Shown in pieces: positions 25,852-34,979 of a stretch of DNA of 64,000 nucleotides. The stretch covers positions 26,558 through 90,557 of the forward strand of contig JBDHVW010000027.1 in assembly GCA_039809865.1 (NCBI GenBank), written 5' to 3'. This stretch comes from QWHO01 sp039809865. GTDB taxonomy: Bacteria; Vulcanimicrobiota; Xenobia; Xenobiales; QWHO01. How positions within the stretch are numbered: position 1 is the first letter of the stretch; every line of letters begins with the position of its first letter. The notes beneath the pieces are model-generated. The model was given only the letters and a program-made list of their open reading frames with translations. It made no database searches and was not told the origin of the DNA. Made by a program: the position numbers and the translations under genes.

Positions 25852-26883
25852 TCAACCTGCAGACAGTGCGCACAGGACGGCGAACGTCTGGCCGTTGAAA
25901 AGCGCGTGAGCGATCATCGAAGGAAAAAGGGAGCCCGTCATCGCGTAGGTCCGGGCGAAGACGATGGCGATCCACAGATAGGGTAGAAAACCGGCCGGAT
26001 CGCGGTGGGCCAGGGCGAATATCAGGGCGCTCACGAGCGTGGCCGCCCACTCACCGTTCCGACGCAGCCCGCCGAAGAGAAGACCGCGGAACAGGTATTC
26101 CTCGAAGAAGGGTCCCGCTACCACAACCAGGATCCCCAGCCCTGCCATCTCGCCCGGGGAGGCGTCCCGAAAAAGATCCAGCGCATTGTTGCGCGAGACC
26201 AACGGATGGCCGGTAGCGGCCTGGACCAGCCAGCCGATGGCCATCACACCGAAAGCAGCCGCCCAGAAGGCCGCGATTCCCTGGACCAGCCCCCGCAGGG
26301 AGGGGCGAAACGAGCCGACCAGGGGCAAGATGAAGCGAAGTCCCAGGCCATAGGCGACCAGCTGCGCGCCCACAATCGCGAGCTGCGTCCCACCCAGCAA
26401 GCTGACGCTCAGGGGCACCAGCACCACAGCCCCGAGCTGCCAGCTCACGAACACGATCCAGGCCTGCCAGGGGGTGGGACTGTCCGAGGGCGGCGTCACG
26501 AGCTTGCGACCGCGCGCGAGCCACCAGAGCAGAACGACCGGACCGGCTGTCAGGTTGACGAGCACCCACAGGCCCGAGAGAACCAGGAGGGTCAGGTCGC
26601 GGTCGGCCGCCTCGCGATCCGCAGGGCTGCTCGCGCCGGTCTCCGGCTTCAGCTTGAAGGCGTGGGTGAGGAGCGCTCGCTCGCGTGCATCCAGGGCGGT
26701 GCTCGAACGCAGGATGTTGGCCACCCGAGCCTCGAGCCGCTGCTCCACCTCGTCCTGGAGGGCCGGTGTGTCCTGGCGCGGCGCCAGGGCCAGCTCAAGT
26801 CCGGTCAGGCCCAGCCAGAGGCCCACCAGCAGGGCGACCAGCACCTTCTGGGGTGAGCTCAAAGTGTTAACACCCGGACGCAA
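25852..26883 (-). CDS. CPBP family intramembrane glutamic endopeptidase
   Basis: The 343-residue membrane protein has the CPBP (Abi/CaaX protease-like) motifs: EEYLFRG with the Glu-Glu pair, then Arg, followed by FALAH and HALFN supplying the later His and Asn. There are about eight hydrophobic helices and an N-terminal periplasmic helical insert. It may process or inactivate membrane peptides; in bacteria such proteins are often linked to bacteriocin immunity or signalling. The start is uncertain: TTG at 26883 is in frame, with no clear ribosome-binding site. It is divergent from the Gly/Met-rich gene, and the shared 105-base region is rich in TTAAC words. Confidence 0.85.
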   Translation of the reverse strand: MRPGVNTLSSPQKVLVALLVGLWLGLTGLELALAPRQDTPALQDEVEQRLEARVANILRSSTALDARERALLTHAFKLKPETGASSPADREAADRDLTLLVLSGLWVLVNLTAGPVVLLWWLARGRKLVTPPSDSPTPWQAWIVFVSWQLGAVVLVPLSVSLLGGTQLAIVGAQLVAYGLGLRFILPLVGSFRPSLRGLVQGIAAFWAAAFGVMAIGWLVQAATGHPLVSRNNALDLFRDASPGEMAGLGILVVVAGPFFEEYLFRGLLFGGLRRNGEWAATLVSALIFALAHRDPAGFLPYLWIAIVFARTYAMTGSLFPSMIAHALFNGQTFAVLCALSAG

Positions 26884-26951
26884 ATTGTTAAAGTTTGTAA
26901 CATCGCGTTAAAGAACCGCCCTTGGTAACCCGCCGGGGCTCCGGCTAAACT
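26867..26951 (+). promoter_or_regulatory. Divergent regulatory region with TGTAACATCG motif
   Basis: TGTAACATCG (26896-26905) lies 84 bases before the Gly/Met-rich start and matches the motif upstream of the other Gly-rich gene. It is flanked by two GTTAAAG direct repeats and a GTTAAC palindrome. A weak promoter TTGGTA-N18-TAAACT may lie at 26922-26951. Confidence 0.4.
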
Positions 26952-26988
26952 GAGGACAAGAAATCTCCCGAAAGGTCGTGCAGAGAAT

Positions 26989-27534
26989 ATGTGTCAGCGG
27001 TTAGCGGCCACCCAGTCAGCCTCCTTCGCCATGTCGGCAGCCTTCTCGTTCAGTAGCGGGAATGCCCCCGGAGCCGGCGCCCAGGCTTTCGCCGGGATCG
27101 GCCCCAACGGCCAGCCCATCGCGATGGCGCAGGCCGGCGTGCCCGGACAGGGCGGCGCCCAGGCCTTCGCCGGTGCCGGCGCCCAGAACGGCGCTTTCGG
27201 CCCCCAGGGCCCGCAGGGTCCGCAGGGCCCCCATCACCATCACCACCACGGCGGCGGTCAGATGGCCAAGATGATGAACTTTATCAAGGGCTTCATGATG
27301 GGCAAGATGATGAGCCAGATGATGCAGGGAATGGGTCTGGGCCAGGGGATGGGCCAGGGCCTGGGAATGCCGGGCGGCCAGATGTTCGCGGGTGCCAACC
27401 CCGGCTTCGGCGGTCTGACTCAGAACTTCGGCGGGCCCGGCTTCAACGGCCAGGTCAGCTATGGTAACCCCGCGTTCGCGCAGGCGGGCGGAGCACAGCC
27501 CTTCGGCAACATGCTCGGCGGCTTCCTCGGCTAG
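26989..27534 (+). CDS. Gly/Met-rich low-complexity protein with natural His6 run
   Basis: A 181-residue protein of low complexity: a Ser/Ala-rich start, AQAFAG repeats (three copies), a GPQ collagen-like run, six consecutive histidines (27232-27249), a Met-rich helix (KMMNFIKGFMMGKMMSQMM) and a Gly/Asn/Phe-rich tail. The His run and Met clusters could bind metal ions; that is inference. No confident signal peptide. A terminator follows. It resembles the Gly/Gln-rich protein at 1081 in composition (AQAF/GPNG and GLG words) and shares an upstream motif. The start at 26989 has no good ribosome-binding site, so the N-terminus is uncertain. Confidence 0.7.
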   Translation: MCQRLAATQSASFAMSAAFSFSSGNAPGAGAQAFAGIGPNGQPIAMAQAGVPGQGGAQAFAGAGAQNGAFGPQGPQGPQGPHHHHHHGGGQMAKMMNFIKGFMMGKMMSQMMQGMGLGQGMGQGLGMPGGQMFAGANPGFGGLTQNFGGPGFNGQVSYGNPAFAQAGGAQPFGNMLGGFLG

Positions 27535-27560
27535 CCAGCCCGCGACTAAAGATGCGCAAG

Positions 27561-27587
27561 AGCCGCCTCCGGGCGGCTTTCTTGTTT
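27561..27587 (+). terminator. Terminator after the Gly/Met-rich gene
   Basis: AGCCGCC-TCCG-GGCGGCT (7-bp stem) followed by TTTCTTGTTT. Confidence 0.85.
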
Positions 27588-27660
27588 GAGGGGGGAAAGG
27601 GGCCGCGCCAGCGTTCGCGAATCAGCGATGCGAGTAATTTCCTGCGGAGGTCCCCTATCC

Positions 27661-30600
27661 ATGGTGCGTCGGCTCTTCATCGTGATGCTCGCGCTCGTTC
27701 TTATTACCGGGCTCGCCGCAGCCCAGGACGAGCAACGCGCCGTCAAATTCATGCAGGCCTTCCAGCAGGCTTTCAATCCGCACGACCTCACCCAGGTCAT
27801 CGAGCTGGTCTCCAAAAATCCGGACGCCGCCCTCGAGGCGGCCGCCTTTGTGGGACAACACTGGTCGGAGTTCAATGAAAGCCAGCAGACGGGTGCGATG
27901 GGGATGCTCAACATCATTGCCCGCGTGCTCGAGACGCGCAATAACGACAACCGCTTGAGTCAGGAGCTGGCTGCCAAAGGCCTCCTGATGCCTGATTCGG
28001 CCTGGGCCGGCACCCTGCTCGCCACCAGTGCCGGCGCGACGACCGGGACAACGCCGTCCGGGCCGGTGGCCCCCGGCGACGATATCGACCTGGTCAAGGC
28101 TCTGCTCCGCCTGGGGAACTACCAGGACGCCGCCGCCGTCAATCAGGCCATCATGCCGGACCACGTCGACCAGCTACCGCGACTCATGCGTTACGGCCTC
28201 CTTTCCATGGCGGGTCTGGGCTATACCTATCAGGCCGTTTCGATGGCGGAAGAGAACAAGTCGATGATGACCAGTCCCGAGGACAAGCTCGGCCTGGCCC
28301 TGCTCACCAGCTACGCCGCCTTCAAGAGCGCCCTGCCGAGCAAAGCACGGCCCGCCCTGCAAGAGGCCTCGGCGCTGGCTGCCAACTATCCGGGAGCCTA
28401 TGGCCAGGTCGCCCGCTTTCTGACCAAGAGCTGGCTTTTCTCCCTGGATCTCCAGCAGAATCCGAACATGCCCCTGGCGACGCTCAAACAACGCCACGAC
28501 GACGCCTGGAAGGAGATCGCCCAGCTCAGCCCCGAGCACCGAGACGAGCTGACCAGCGAGTTCTACTGGGTGGGCGAGACCTACCTGGATGTCTGGGTCG
28601 AGCAGATGATCGGCATCGTGTATAAGTACAATTTGCTGGAGAGCCTGCAACCGCTCATGATGGGCGATGCCCAGCAGACGTTGGCCTGGATGCAGCAGCT
28701 GTCGCCCGGCGGCCACATCGAAGGTCCCCTCACCTCCATGATCGCCTTCATGAAGCTGATCGGGCTGTACCAGGACAGCGGAGAGAATCTGGCGGACGCG
28801 CGCTCGATGCTGGTCCGGGTGAAAGAGGTGGTGCCCGAGCTGCACGAAGCGATCGCGGCTTCCTATGTCGAGCTCGAGCTCAAGTATGGAGACCTCCTCA
28901 AGCGCAAGAACCTCAAACTCAACCCCAGCAAGGGGACGACCAACCTGCTGGTGGGTGGAATGTATCTGTTGGATGCCAACCAGATCATGTGCGAGAACGA
29001 GGACAAAACGCTCTCGCCGGCCGACTCGAGCACGGTCAAAAAGGATCTCGATCAGGCGGCCGCGGCGCTATCAGAAGCGATCAACCTCGAGCTTCTCCAG
29101 AGCCTGGCCGTCGGTCAGCTGGATTACCTCGAGAAGGCCAAGCCGGCCGGCTGGGACAAAAGCTCTGAGGAGCTGATCAATGGCTTCCTCACTCAGGAGT
29201 ACCTCCAGAATCTGCGCCTGACGCAGGCCGGGATGCTCTACCGGCGCGGTAAGCTGCGCCTGGCGCAAAAGCGCGGTTCGGAGGCCGTGGCCGATTTCCA
29301 GAAGGCGATCGACATCTTCGAGGGCTACATCCGCGAGGTAGGGGGCGGTGCGGATTCGGCCGCGTTCCTGAGGCTTTTCGCCTTCGACCTTTACGAGTCG
29401 ATGGCCAAAGCTCAGCTCGAACAGGGCAAGTCTGGGGACGCCTTTACCACGATCGGCCGCGCCCAGCAAGTGAGCAGCAGCGGAGTCTTCCAGATGGACG
29501 ACCTGCGGGGCCAGGTCAAGAAGGAGGACCAGCAACTCGTCACCCGGGCCGAGCAGGGCAAAGCCGAGATCCAGGTTCGCGAGAAGAACCTGGCCAATCT
29601 CCGGGCCACGCGCGCCTCCACCGAGCAGATCCAGCACGCCTCGCAGTTGCTGGCCCAGAGCCGCGAGAGCTACTACAAGACGGTGACCGACCTCGAGAGC
29701 AAGTATCCCGCCTTCGAGAAGCTCGACATCAAGCCCATCAACTTCTCCAAGCTCCAGCGAGCCATCCCTCCCAACACGCTGGTGGTGCTGCTCTTCCCGA
29801 CCGACGACCAGCTCTACCTGATGGAAGCCACCAGCGACAACTTGCTGGTGCGCCAGGTGGCCGTCAAGAAAAGCGATCTCGAGGAGATGGCGCGCGACTT
29901 CCGGGTCCAGATGGCAGCCTTCGCGCGCGGTCCCCACCCGTTCAGTTGGAAGAGCCCTGAGGCCGCCCCGCTCAAGTCGAACCTTTCCCAGCTCTACAAC
30001 ACGGTGATCAAGCCGATCGAGCCCGACATGGCCAACAAGCAGGCGGTCGCCTTCGTGCCTTACGGCAACCTGGTCTACCTGCCATTCCAGGCTTTCCTGA
30101 CCGAGAATCCCGACGGCGGGGTGACCTTCCTGGTGGAGAAGAAGCAGCTCGTGGTGTTGTCCAAGGCCGCCGACCTGGATCAGATTTACGGTCCACCCTC
30201 GGACAAAACCGGCAATCTGGTCGCCTTTGGGAACCCTGACGGGAGCCTGGCGGGGGCCACCCAGGAGGTCCAGGCTCTGGGGACCATCTTCCCGGGCTCC
30301 CAGGTCTATGTCGAGGCCCAGGCCACCTCGGACAAAGTGCAGGCCGTGCAGGCCCCCAAAGTCTCTTACCTGCACCTGGCCACGCACGGCAATCTGAACG
30401 CCAGCGACCCGCGGGAAAGTTACCTGACCATGGCTAAAGGCGGCAAGCTTTCGATCCGCGACATCACGGGCTTCCATCTCGACACTCCGGCCGGGGACCT
30501 CAACCTGGTCACCCTCTCGGCCTGCCAGACCAACCTGGGCGACCGGGGGGGCGCCGGCGACGGCTCGGACGTGCGCAGCCTGGCCGACGCTTTCTCGTTC

Positions 30601-30807
30601 GCCGGCTGTCGCAGCATGGTCGCCTCGCTTTGGAAAGTCGAGGATAACGCCACCCGCGACCTGATGGTAGAGCTCTACAAGAACCTCAAGGCGGGCAAGA
30701 CCAAGGCGGAAGCCCTGCAGAGCGCCCAGGTCACCTTGCTCAAGCAGGACAAATACGCGCACCCGTTCTTCTGGGCGCCGTTCATCTTGATCGGGGACTG
30801 GCGGTAG
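27661..30807 (+). CDS. Exported CHAT-domain protein (caspase-like) with helical repeats
   Basis: The 1048-residue protein starts with a signal peptide (MVRRLFIVMLALVLITGLAA, cleavage near AQD). Some 650 residues of helical, TPR-like sequence follow. The C-terminal ~300 residues form a CHAT domain: YLHLATHGNL with catalytic His909, LSACQTNLG with Cys955, the GDGSDVRSLADAFSFAGC block and a final HPFFWAPFILIGDW. CHAT proteins are caspase-clan proteases; many cyanobacterial and filamentous bacterial ones follow TPRs. An exported form is unusual, because most known CHAT proteases act in the cytosol. GGAGG precedes the ATG at 27661. It stands alone between a terminator and a convergent gene. Confidence 0.9.
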   Translation: MVRRLFIVMLALVLITGLAAAQDEQRAVKFMQAFQQAFNPHDLTQVIELVSKNPDAALEAAAFVGQHWSEFNESQQTGAMGMLNIIARVLETRNNDNRLSQELAAKGLLMPDSAWAGTLLATSAGATTGTTPSGPVAPGDDIDLVKALLRLGNYQDAAAVNQAIMPDHVDQLPRLMRYGLLSMAGLGYTYQAVSMAEENKSMMTSPEDKLGLALLTSYAAFKSALPSKARPALQEASALAANYPGAYGQVARFLTKSWLFSLDLQQNPNMPLATLKQRHDDAWKEIAQLSPEHRDELTSEFYWVGETYLDVWVEQMIGIVYKYNLLESLQPLMMGDAQQTLAWMQQLSPGGHIEGPLTSMIAFMKLIGLYQDSGENLADARSMLVRVKEVVPELHEAIAASYVELELKYGDLLKRKNLKLNPSKGTTNLLVGGMYLLDANQIMCENEDKTLSPADSSTVKKDLDQAAAALSEAINLELLQSLAVGQLDYLEKAKPAGWDKSSEELINGFLTQEYLQNLRLTQAGMLYRRGKLRLAQKRGSEAVADFQKAIDIFEGYIREVGGGADSAAFLRLFAFDLYESMAKAQLEQGKSGDAFTTIGRAQQVSSSGVFQMDDLRGQVKKEDQQLVTRAEQGKAEIQVREKNLANLRATRASTEQIQHASQLLAQSRESYYKTVTDLESKYPAFEKLDIKPINFSKLQRAIPPNTLVVLLFPTDDQLYLMEATSDNLLVRQVAVKKSDLEEMARDFRVQMAAFARGPHPFSWKSPEAAPLKSNLSQLYNTVIKPIEPDMANKQAVAFVPYGNLVYLPFQAFLTENPDGGVTFLVEKKQLVVLSKAADLDQIYGPPSDKTGNLVAFGNPDGSLAGATQEVQALGTIFPGSQVYVEAQATSDKVQAVQAPKVSYLHLATHGNLNASDPRESYLTMAKGGKLSIRDITGFHLDTPAGDLNLVTLSACQTNLGDRGGAGDGSDVRSLADAFSFAGCRSMVASLWKVEDNATRDLMVELYKNLKAGKTKAEALQSAQVTLLKQDKYAHPFFWAPFILIGDWR

Positions 30808-30808
30808 G

Positions 30809-31522
30809 CTAGCGCTCCTCGGGGCAGCCCGGCGTGCCCGCGACGGGGCAATCGTCGTCGTCCGGGCCATCCGGCTCCTCGGGCTCGTACATCAGCAAGA
30901 TCTTGCCGGGCATGCGCTCGACCTCTTCGCCCGCGCAGCAGGCATCGTTGGAGCAGACCGTCTTGAGGTGCATCACCAGCACGTCGGGGTCGCCGTTGTC
31001 GGGGTGCTGCGACTGCACCCAGTCGGCATAGACCATCAACCACTTCTTGACGGCGCGCCCGGGCGCGTCCTCGGTCAAGCCGATGACCTTCACGCGGTCC
31101 ACGTCGCGCGGGCCCCAAAGGTCGACGAAGTTCTCCAGCACCCGGATGGCTTCTTTGCGGTCCAGACCGTGCAGGTCGATGGCCGGGATGCCTTTCGGAC
31201 CGGGCAGGGCCGGCGCCTTATGCCTGGCCAGCGACGCGAAGCCGGTATCCTCGATGCGCGCCGCCTTCTGCGAGCGCAGCGTCTTGGGGCCGGGGTCGTA
31301 CTCCACCAGGCGGATTCCCGGCACCTCGGGATAGTAACGCCGAAAGGTCCCCTCGACGGCCTTGATGAGGAAGGCCACCGGGGCGCCCGTGGCGATGCGG
31401 CGCGCCTTGACCTCGACGAAGTCGTCCTCCCCCACGGAGGCGAACTCCATCGCAATCCCTTCCTGCTCGGCCGCGGGGCCGAGCCGGGCCAGAATCTCCT
31501 GGACGCGACCGCTGTCGATCAT
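30809..31522 (-). CDS. NifU-like/hypothetical protein coupled to flavoprotein
   Basis: The 237-residue product starts at ATG 31522, which overlaps the upstream stop (ATGA). Its first ~80 residues (GRVQEILARLGPAAEQEGIAM and following) resemble the C-terminal NifU Fe-S scaffold fold but lack the CxxC. A middle block, IDLHGLDRKEAIRVLENFVD, looks like an Smr or HGLxxxEA element. Cysteines cluster near the end (VCSNDACCAGEE and CPVAGTPGC), followed by an acidic tail. It could help Fe-S cluster supply to the adjacent ferredoxin-flavoprotein, but that is inference from position. Family assignment is weak. Confidence 0.6.
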   Translation of the reverse strand: MIDSGRVQEILARLGPAAEQEGIAMEFASVGEDDFVEVKARRIATGAPVAFLIKAVEGTFRRYYPEVPGIRLVEYDPGPKTLRSQKAARIEDTGFASLARHKAPALPGPKGIPAIDLHGLDRKEAIRVLENFVDLWGPRDVDRVKVIGLTEDAPGRAVKKWLMVYADWVQSQHPDNGDPDVLVMHLKTVCSNDACCAGEEVERMPGKILLMYEPEEPDGPDDDDCPVAGTPGCPEER

Positions 31523-33615
31523 TCGAGCTTGACGCCCACCTTGCCCGGGCCCAGCTCCTTCTTCTCCTTGCGGACGAACCCGAGGTCCATGCGCTCGTGG
31601 GTCAGGTAGGTTTCGTGCTTCTCCTGGAACGACATCTCGAAGTTGGAGGTGAAGGCCAGCGACTTCGTGGGGCACGCCTCGGTGCAGAGCCCGCAGTAGC
31701 AGCAACGCGAAAGGTCGATCGAGTAGATCTGGGGATACTCGAACCCCTGCTCGTTGTGCGGCGACTCGAGGTAGATGCAGGCGTCGGGACAGGCGTCCAC
31801 GCACACCCCGCAGCCCACGCACATCTCGGCGGCGCAGCCGTAGCAACGCATGCCTTCGCGCTGGGCCATCTCGAGCGAGAAGCCGATCTCCACCTCGTCG
31901 AACGTCTTGATGCGCACCTCGCCCGGAATCTTCGGCTGCGGCACCTGGTAGTTCATCATGCGGAAGGGCTTCTCTTGAGGCTCCACCGTCCAGGGCTCGG
32001 GGTGATCGAAGTGGGCGGGCGGTGGATCGGCTACCTTGGAGAGCCCGTGGAGCTCGCGCTGCACGGGGCCCGAGGAGACCGCCGGCATGGTGCCGTCGAG
32101 GTAGGGCGTCATCCCCACCTCGGCCTCGTTGATCTTCTCACCCAGCTTGTAGGGGTAGAGGAACGGCGTGCTGGAGGGCTTGACGCCGTGTTTTTCGGCG
32201 ATGGCCAGACAGACCTTGTCTGCTTCGCCGATGGCGTTGATGATGGTGGACACGGTGGCGATGTCGCCACAGGCCCAAACCTTGCCGTTGGGGCGGCTGG
32301 TCTTGCCGTCCTTCTCGCCCACGATGATGGTCCCGTTGCGGCGTCGCTTGACGTCGGCCGGCACCCAGGGAACGTCCACCTCGCGGCCCAGCGCGGTGAT
32401 GATCATGCCGCACTCGAGCAACTGGTCCGAGCCCGGGATCGGCACCGGCTTGCGGCGACCCGAACGATCCTTTTCTCCGAGCCGGTTCAGGATGACGCGC
32501 ATCCCTTTCAGCTCGCCGTTCTCGACCACGACCTCCTCGGGAGAGGTCAGCCACATGATGTGGACGCCCTCCTCCTCGCCGTCTTCGATCTCTTCCTCTT
32601 CCGAGGGCATCTCCTTGCGCGTGCGCCGGTAGATCATCGTGACCTCGGCGCCCAGGCGCCGGCAGGTGCGGGCGCAGTCGAAGCCGGTGTTGCCTCCGCC
32701 GACCACGACGACTTTGGAAGGAACCTCGGTCAGCCGTCCCATCAGCTGCTCCTCGAGGAAGTCCTCGCCATACCAGACCCAGGGCTTTTCCTCGTTGGCC
32801 AGGCCCAGGTGATAAGGCTTCCAGGCGCCGGCCGCGATGATCACCTCGTCGTGCTTCGCCTCGAGCTCCTCGAACTGGATATCCTGGCCGATCTCGGTGT
32901 TGACCTGAAGCGTGATGCCATCGAGGAAGTGGATGCGCTCCATCTCGCCGTGCACCACGTGGCGCGGCAGGCGGTAGAGGGGGATGCCCAGCGTGAGGAA
33001 GCCTCCCGGGACGCTCTTGGCCTCGTAGATGTGGCAGGCGAAGCCCCACGAGCGCAGCAACATGGCGCACTGGTAGCCGGCCGGACCGGCTCCGATGATA
33101 CCCACCGTCTTGCCGTTGAGGGGCGTCTTGGTGCAATAATCGGCGTAGGAGAAGCGCTCCTCCTCACTCAGGCTCATCTCCCAGTCGGAGTAAGTTCGCT
33201 TGAGCTTGCGGATGGCGATGGGCTGCGGCCCGGTGAAGCCACGCGAGCAGCGTTTCTCGCACGGAGCCGGGCAGACGCGTCCTAGCGTGGCCACGAAGGG
33301 GTAGGTCTTGCGCAGCATCTCCAAACCCTCGCGCCAGCGCGCCTCGCCCGCCAGCGTGACGTAGCCGCGCGCGTCGGTGTGGGCGGGGCACCCCTCGGTA
33401 CAGGGGGCCCAGCGGGTGCCGTGGTACCAGTCGAACTTCTCGCTGATCGTGCGGGAGTCGTGAAAATCGACCATGCGCAACGTACCGCGCGAATTGGTCG
33501 GAATCTTGTCCTGCACCCATGGATACTGGACGGTCTCCACGGGGCGCCGGAAATTGCGCAGGGTCACCTTCATACCCGTGAGGACGGCTTTCATGTTATC
33601 GAGAAGTGATGGCAT
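31519..33615 (-). CDS. NuoI-like / GltD-like flavoprotein fusion, Fe-S oxidoreductase
   Basis: The 698 residues combine two families. Residues 1-45 resemble the N-terminus of the complex I subunit NuoI (LRNFRRPVETVQYP, NSRG). Next comes a GltD/Fer4_20 region (CTEGCPAHTDARGY, CPAPCEKRCSRG) with FAD site GIIGAGPAG and NAD(P)H site VVVVGGGNTGFDCA. The last ~110 residues are again NuoI-like: CVGCGVCVDACPDAC and CCYCGLCTEACPT (two 4Fe-4S clusters), then NFEMSFQEKHE. It therefore looks like NuoI with a GltD-type module inserted. It may move electrons between NAD(P)H, quinone or ferredoxin. Start: ATG 33615; an open extension to 33828 has no homology. Coupled to the NifU-like gene downstream. Confidence 0.85.
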   Translation of the reverse strand: MPSLLDNMKAVLTGMKVTLRNFRRPVETVQYPWVQDKIPTNSRGTLRMVDFHDSRTISEKFDWYHGTRWAPCTEGCPAHTDARGYVTLAGEARWREGLEMLRKTYPFVATLGRVCPAPCEKRCSRGFTGPQPIAIRKLKRTYSDWEMSLSEEERFSYADYCTKTPLNGKTVGIIGAGPAGYQCAMLLRSWGFACHIYEAKSVPGGFLTLGIPLYRLPRHVVHGEMERIHFLDGITLQVNTEIGQDIQFEELEAKHDEVIIAAGAWKPYHLGLANEEKPWVWYGEDFLEEQLMGRLTEVPSKVVVVGGGNTGFDCARTCRRLGAEVTMIYRRTRKEMPSEEEEIEDGEEEGVHIMWLTSPEEVVVENGELKGMRVILNRLGEKDRSGRRKPVPIPGSDQLLECGMIITALGREVDVPWVPADVKRRRNGTIIVGEKDGKTSRPNGKVWACGDIATVSTIINAIGEADKVCLAIAEKHGVKPSSTPFLYPYKLGEKINEAEVGMTPYLDGTMPAVSSGPVQRELHGLSKVADPPPAHFDHPEPWTVEPQEKPFRMMNYQVPQPKIPGEVRIKTFDEVEIGFSLEMAQREGMRCYGCAAEMCVGCGVCVDACPDACIYLESPHNEQGFEYPQIYSIDLSRCCYCGLCTEACPTKSLAFTSNFEMSFQEKHETYLTHERMDLGFVRKEKKELGPGKVGVKLE

Positions 33616-33778
33616 AGCCTCAAAGGGTTCCTGAAGCGGGAGCGCTTTCCTGCGCCAGCGAGCGCCTGGGAGTGAGGTCCGCGGCGTGCGTTTTCTCGTG
33701 ATCGGGCGTTGCGATGACCATGGGCAGCCCTCCCAGTCTCGGCGCTCCCGACGCCCTCGTGGGCGCCAAGAAGCGGCC

Positions 33779-34270
33779 TTACTCCACGACCACGTCCAAC
33801 TTCTTGAGCGCCACCTGGGGCTGGCCACCGTTGGAGTCGGCCAGGCCGATACGAAGCTCGAACGACTCCACCGGCTCGGCGGGGAGCGACATCGGGGTCT
33901 TGGGAAGCTCGCTGTCCAGGGCGAACTGGACCGGGCCGAAGCCCCGGGCCGAGCATTCGGGAAGCTCGAACCCGTCGCCCGCCACCGTCAGGGCGATCAG
34001 GCCGTCGGTGGCACCCTGGTTCGTGGCCAGCAGACACTCCAGCCGCACGTGTTTGAGACGCAGCAGACGTCCGTTGGCGCTCTTGAACTTGACCGTGAAG
34101 CGGGCCAATCCCCCTCCCGCCTGAGGCACGAGGTAGAGCACCCCGCCGGCGCCGTCCTTGGGGTCGGAATGCAGCCAGGCGTTCCGATAGAGCGGCTCGG
34201 TGAGATTTTGGTGCACCTGGAAGCCAGTCATGGTCAGCGGGCCGGGCGCCAGCGGGATGAGGCCGATCAT
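33779..34270 (-). CDS. Hypothetical protein, probably beta-rich
   Basis: A 163-residue frame upstream of the flavoprotein gene on the same strand, 163 bases away. It alternates hydrophobic and polar residues as in beta-sandwich domains (VLYLVPQAGGGLARFTVKFKS, ALTVAGDGFEL, FELRIGLADSN). No signal peptide, membrane helix or catalytic motif is visible. Codon use fits its neighbours. I do not recognise it. The 163-base gap that follows contains nothing I can identify. Confidence 0.55.
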   Translation of the reverse strand: MIGLIPLAPGPLTMTGFQVHQNLTEPLYRNAWLHSDPKDGAGGVLYLVPQAGGGLARFTVKFKSANGRLLRLKHVRLECLLATNQGATDGLIALTVAGDGFELPECSARGFGPVQFALDSELPKTPMSLPAEPVESFELRIGLADSNGGQPQVALKKLDVVVE

Positions 34271-34298
34271 ATGCCTGCGCTTCGCGCGTGGGGAACAA

Positions 34299-34979
34299 AT
34301 GACCTACAGGGATCTAAGGCCCGAAAGGGAAGCCCACAGAGTGATTATTCTGCCCCACTGCGTGGGTCCGTTCGAGATGAACTGCTACGTGGTGGCCGAC
34401 GAGGCCTCCCGGCGCGGCTTCGTGGTCGATCCCGGCGACGAGATCGAGCGCATCCTGGCCGATATTCGCCAACACGATCTGAAGATCGAAACCATTTTGC
34501 TCACCCACGGTCACATCGACCATGTGGCTTACGCCCAGGATCTCAAGACGGCACTCGGGGTGCCGATGCTGATCCACGAAGATGACCTTCCCTGGCTCGA
34601 GCGAGTCGAGCAGCAGGCGATGATGTTCGGGCTCCCCCCGGGGCCCAAACCCGTCGCCGACGGCACGCTCAAGGAGGGCGACGAGTTCTTTGCCGGTCCG
34701 CATCGCTTTCGAGTGCTGCACACGCCCGGCCACGCTCCCGGCCATATCATCCTGGCCGGAGATGGGCTGGCCATCGTGGGCGACACGCTTTTCGCCGGGG
34801 GCATCGGGCGCACCGATCTTCCCGGGGGAGACTACCAGGTCCTGATGCGCTCCATCTGGGACAAGATCATGACTCTCGGTGACGAGGTCAAAATCTACCC
34901 CGGGCACGGTCCGTCCAGTACGATCGGCGTGGAACGTCGCAATAACCCGTTTTTACAGCAGAGTTTTCAACCAGGTTGA
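34299..34979 (+). CDS. Metallo-beta-lactamase fold hydrolase (glyoxalase II-like)
   Basis: The 226-residue protein carries the MBL motifs: THGHIDH (binuclear metal site), the later His in HTPGHAPGHI, the bridging Asp in VGDTLFAGGIGRTDLPGG, and the final His in YPGHGPSST. The pattern FAGGIGRTDLPGG is that of the hydroxyacylglutathione hydrolase-like YcbL/GloB group. It is a cytosolic hydrolase, likely a thioesterase; the substrate is unknown. The ATG at 34299 is preferred over upstream in-frame codons, which overlap the divergent gene. The lpt promoter starts within its last codon and stop. Confidence 0.92.
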   Translation: MTYRDLRPEREAHRVIILPHCVGPFEMNCYVVADEASRRGFVVDPGDEIERILADIRQHDLKIETILLTHGHIDHVAYAQDLKTALGVPMLIHEDDLPWLERVEQQAMMFGLPPGPKPVADGTLKEGDEFFAGPHRFRVLHTPGHAPGHIILAGDGLAIVGDTLFAGGIGRTDLPGGDYQVLMRSIWDKIMTLGDEVKIYPGHGPSSTIGVERRNNPFLQQSFQPG

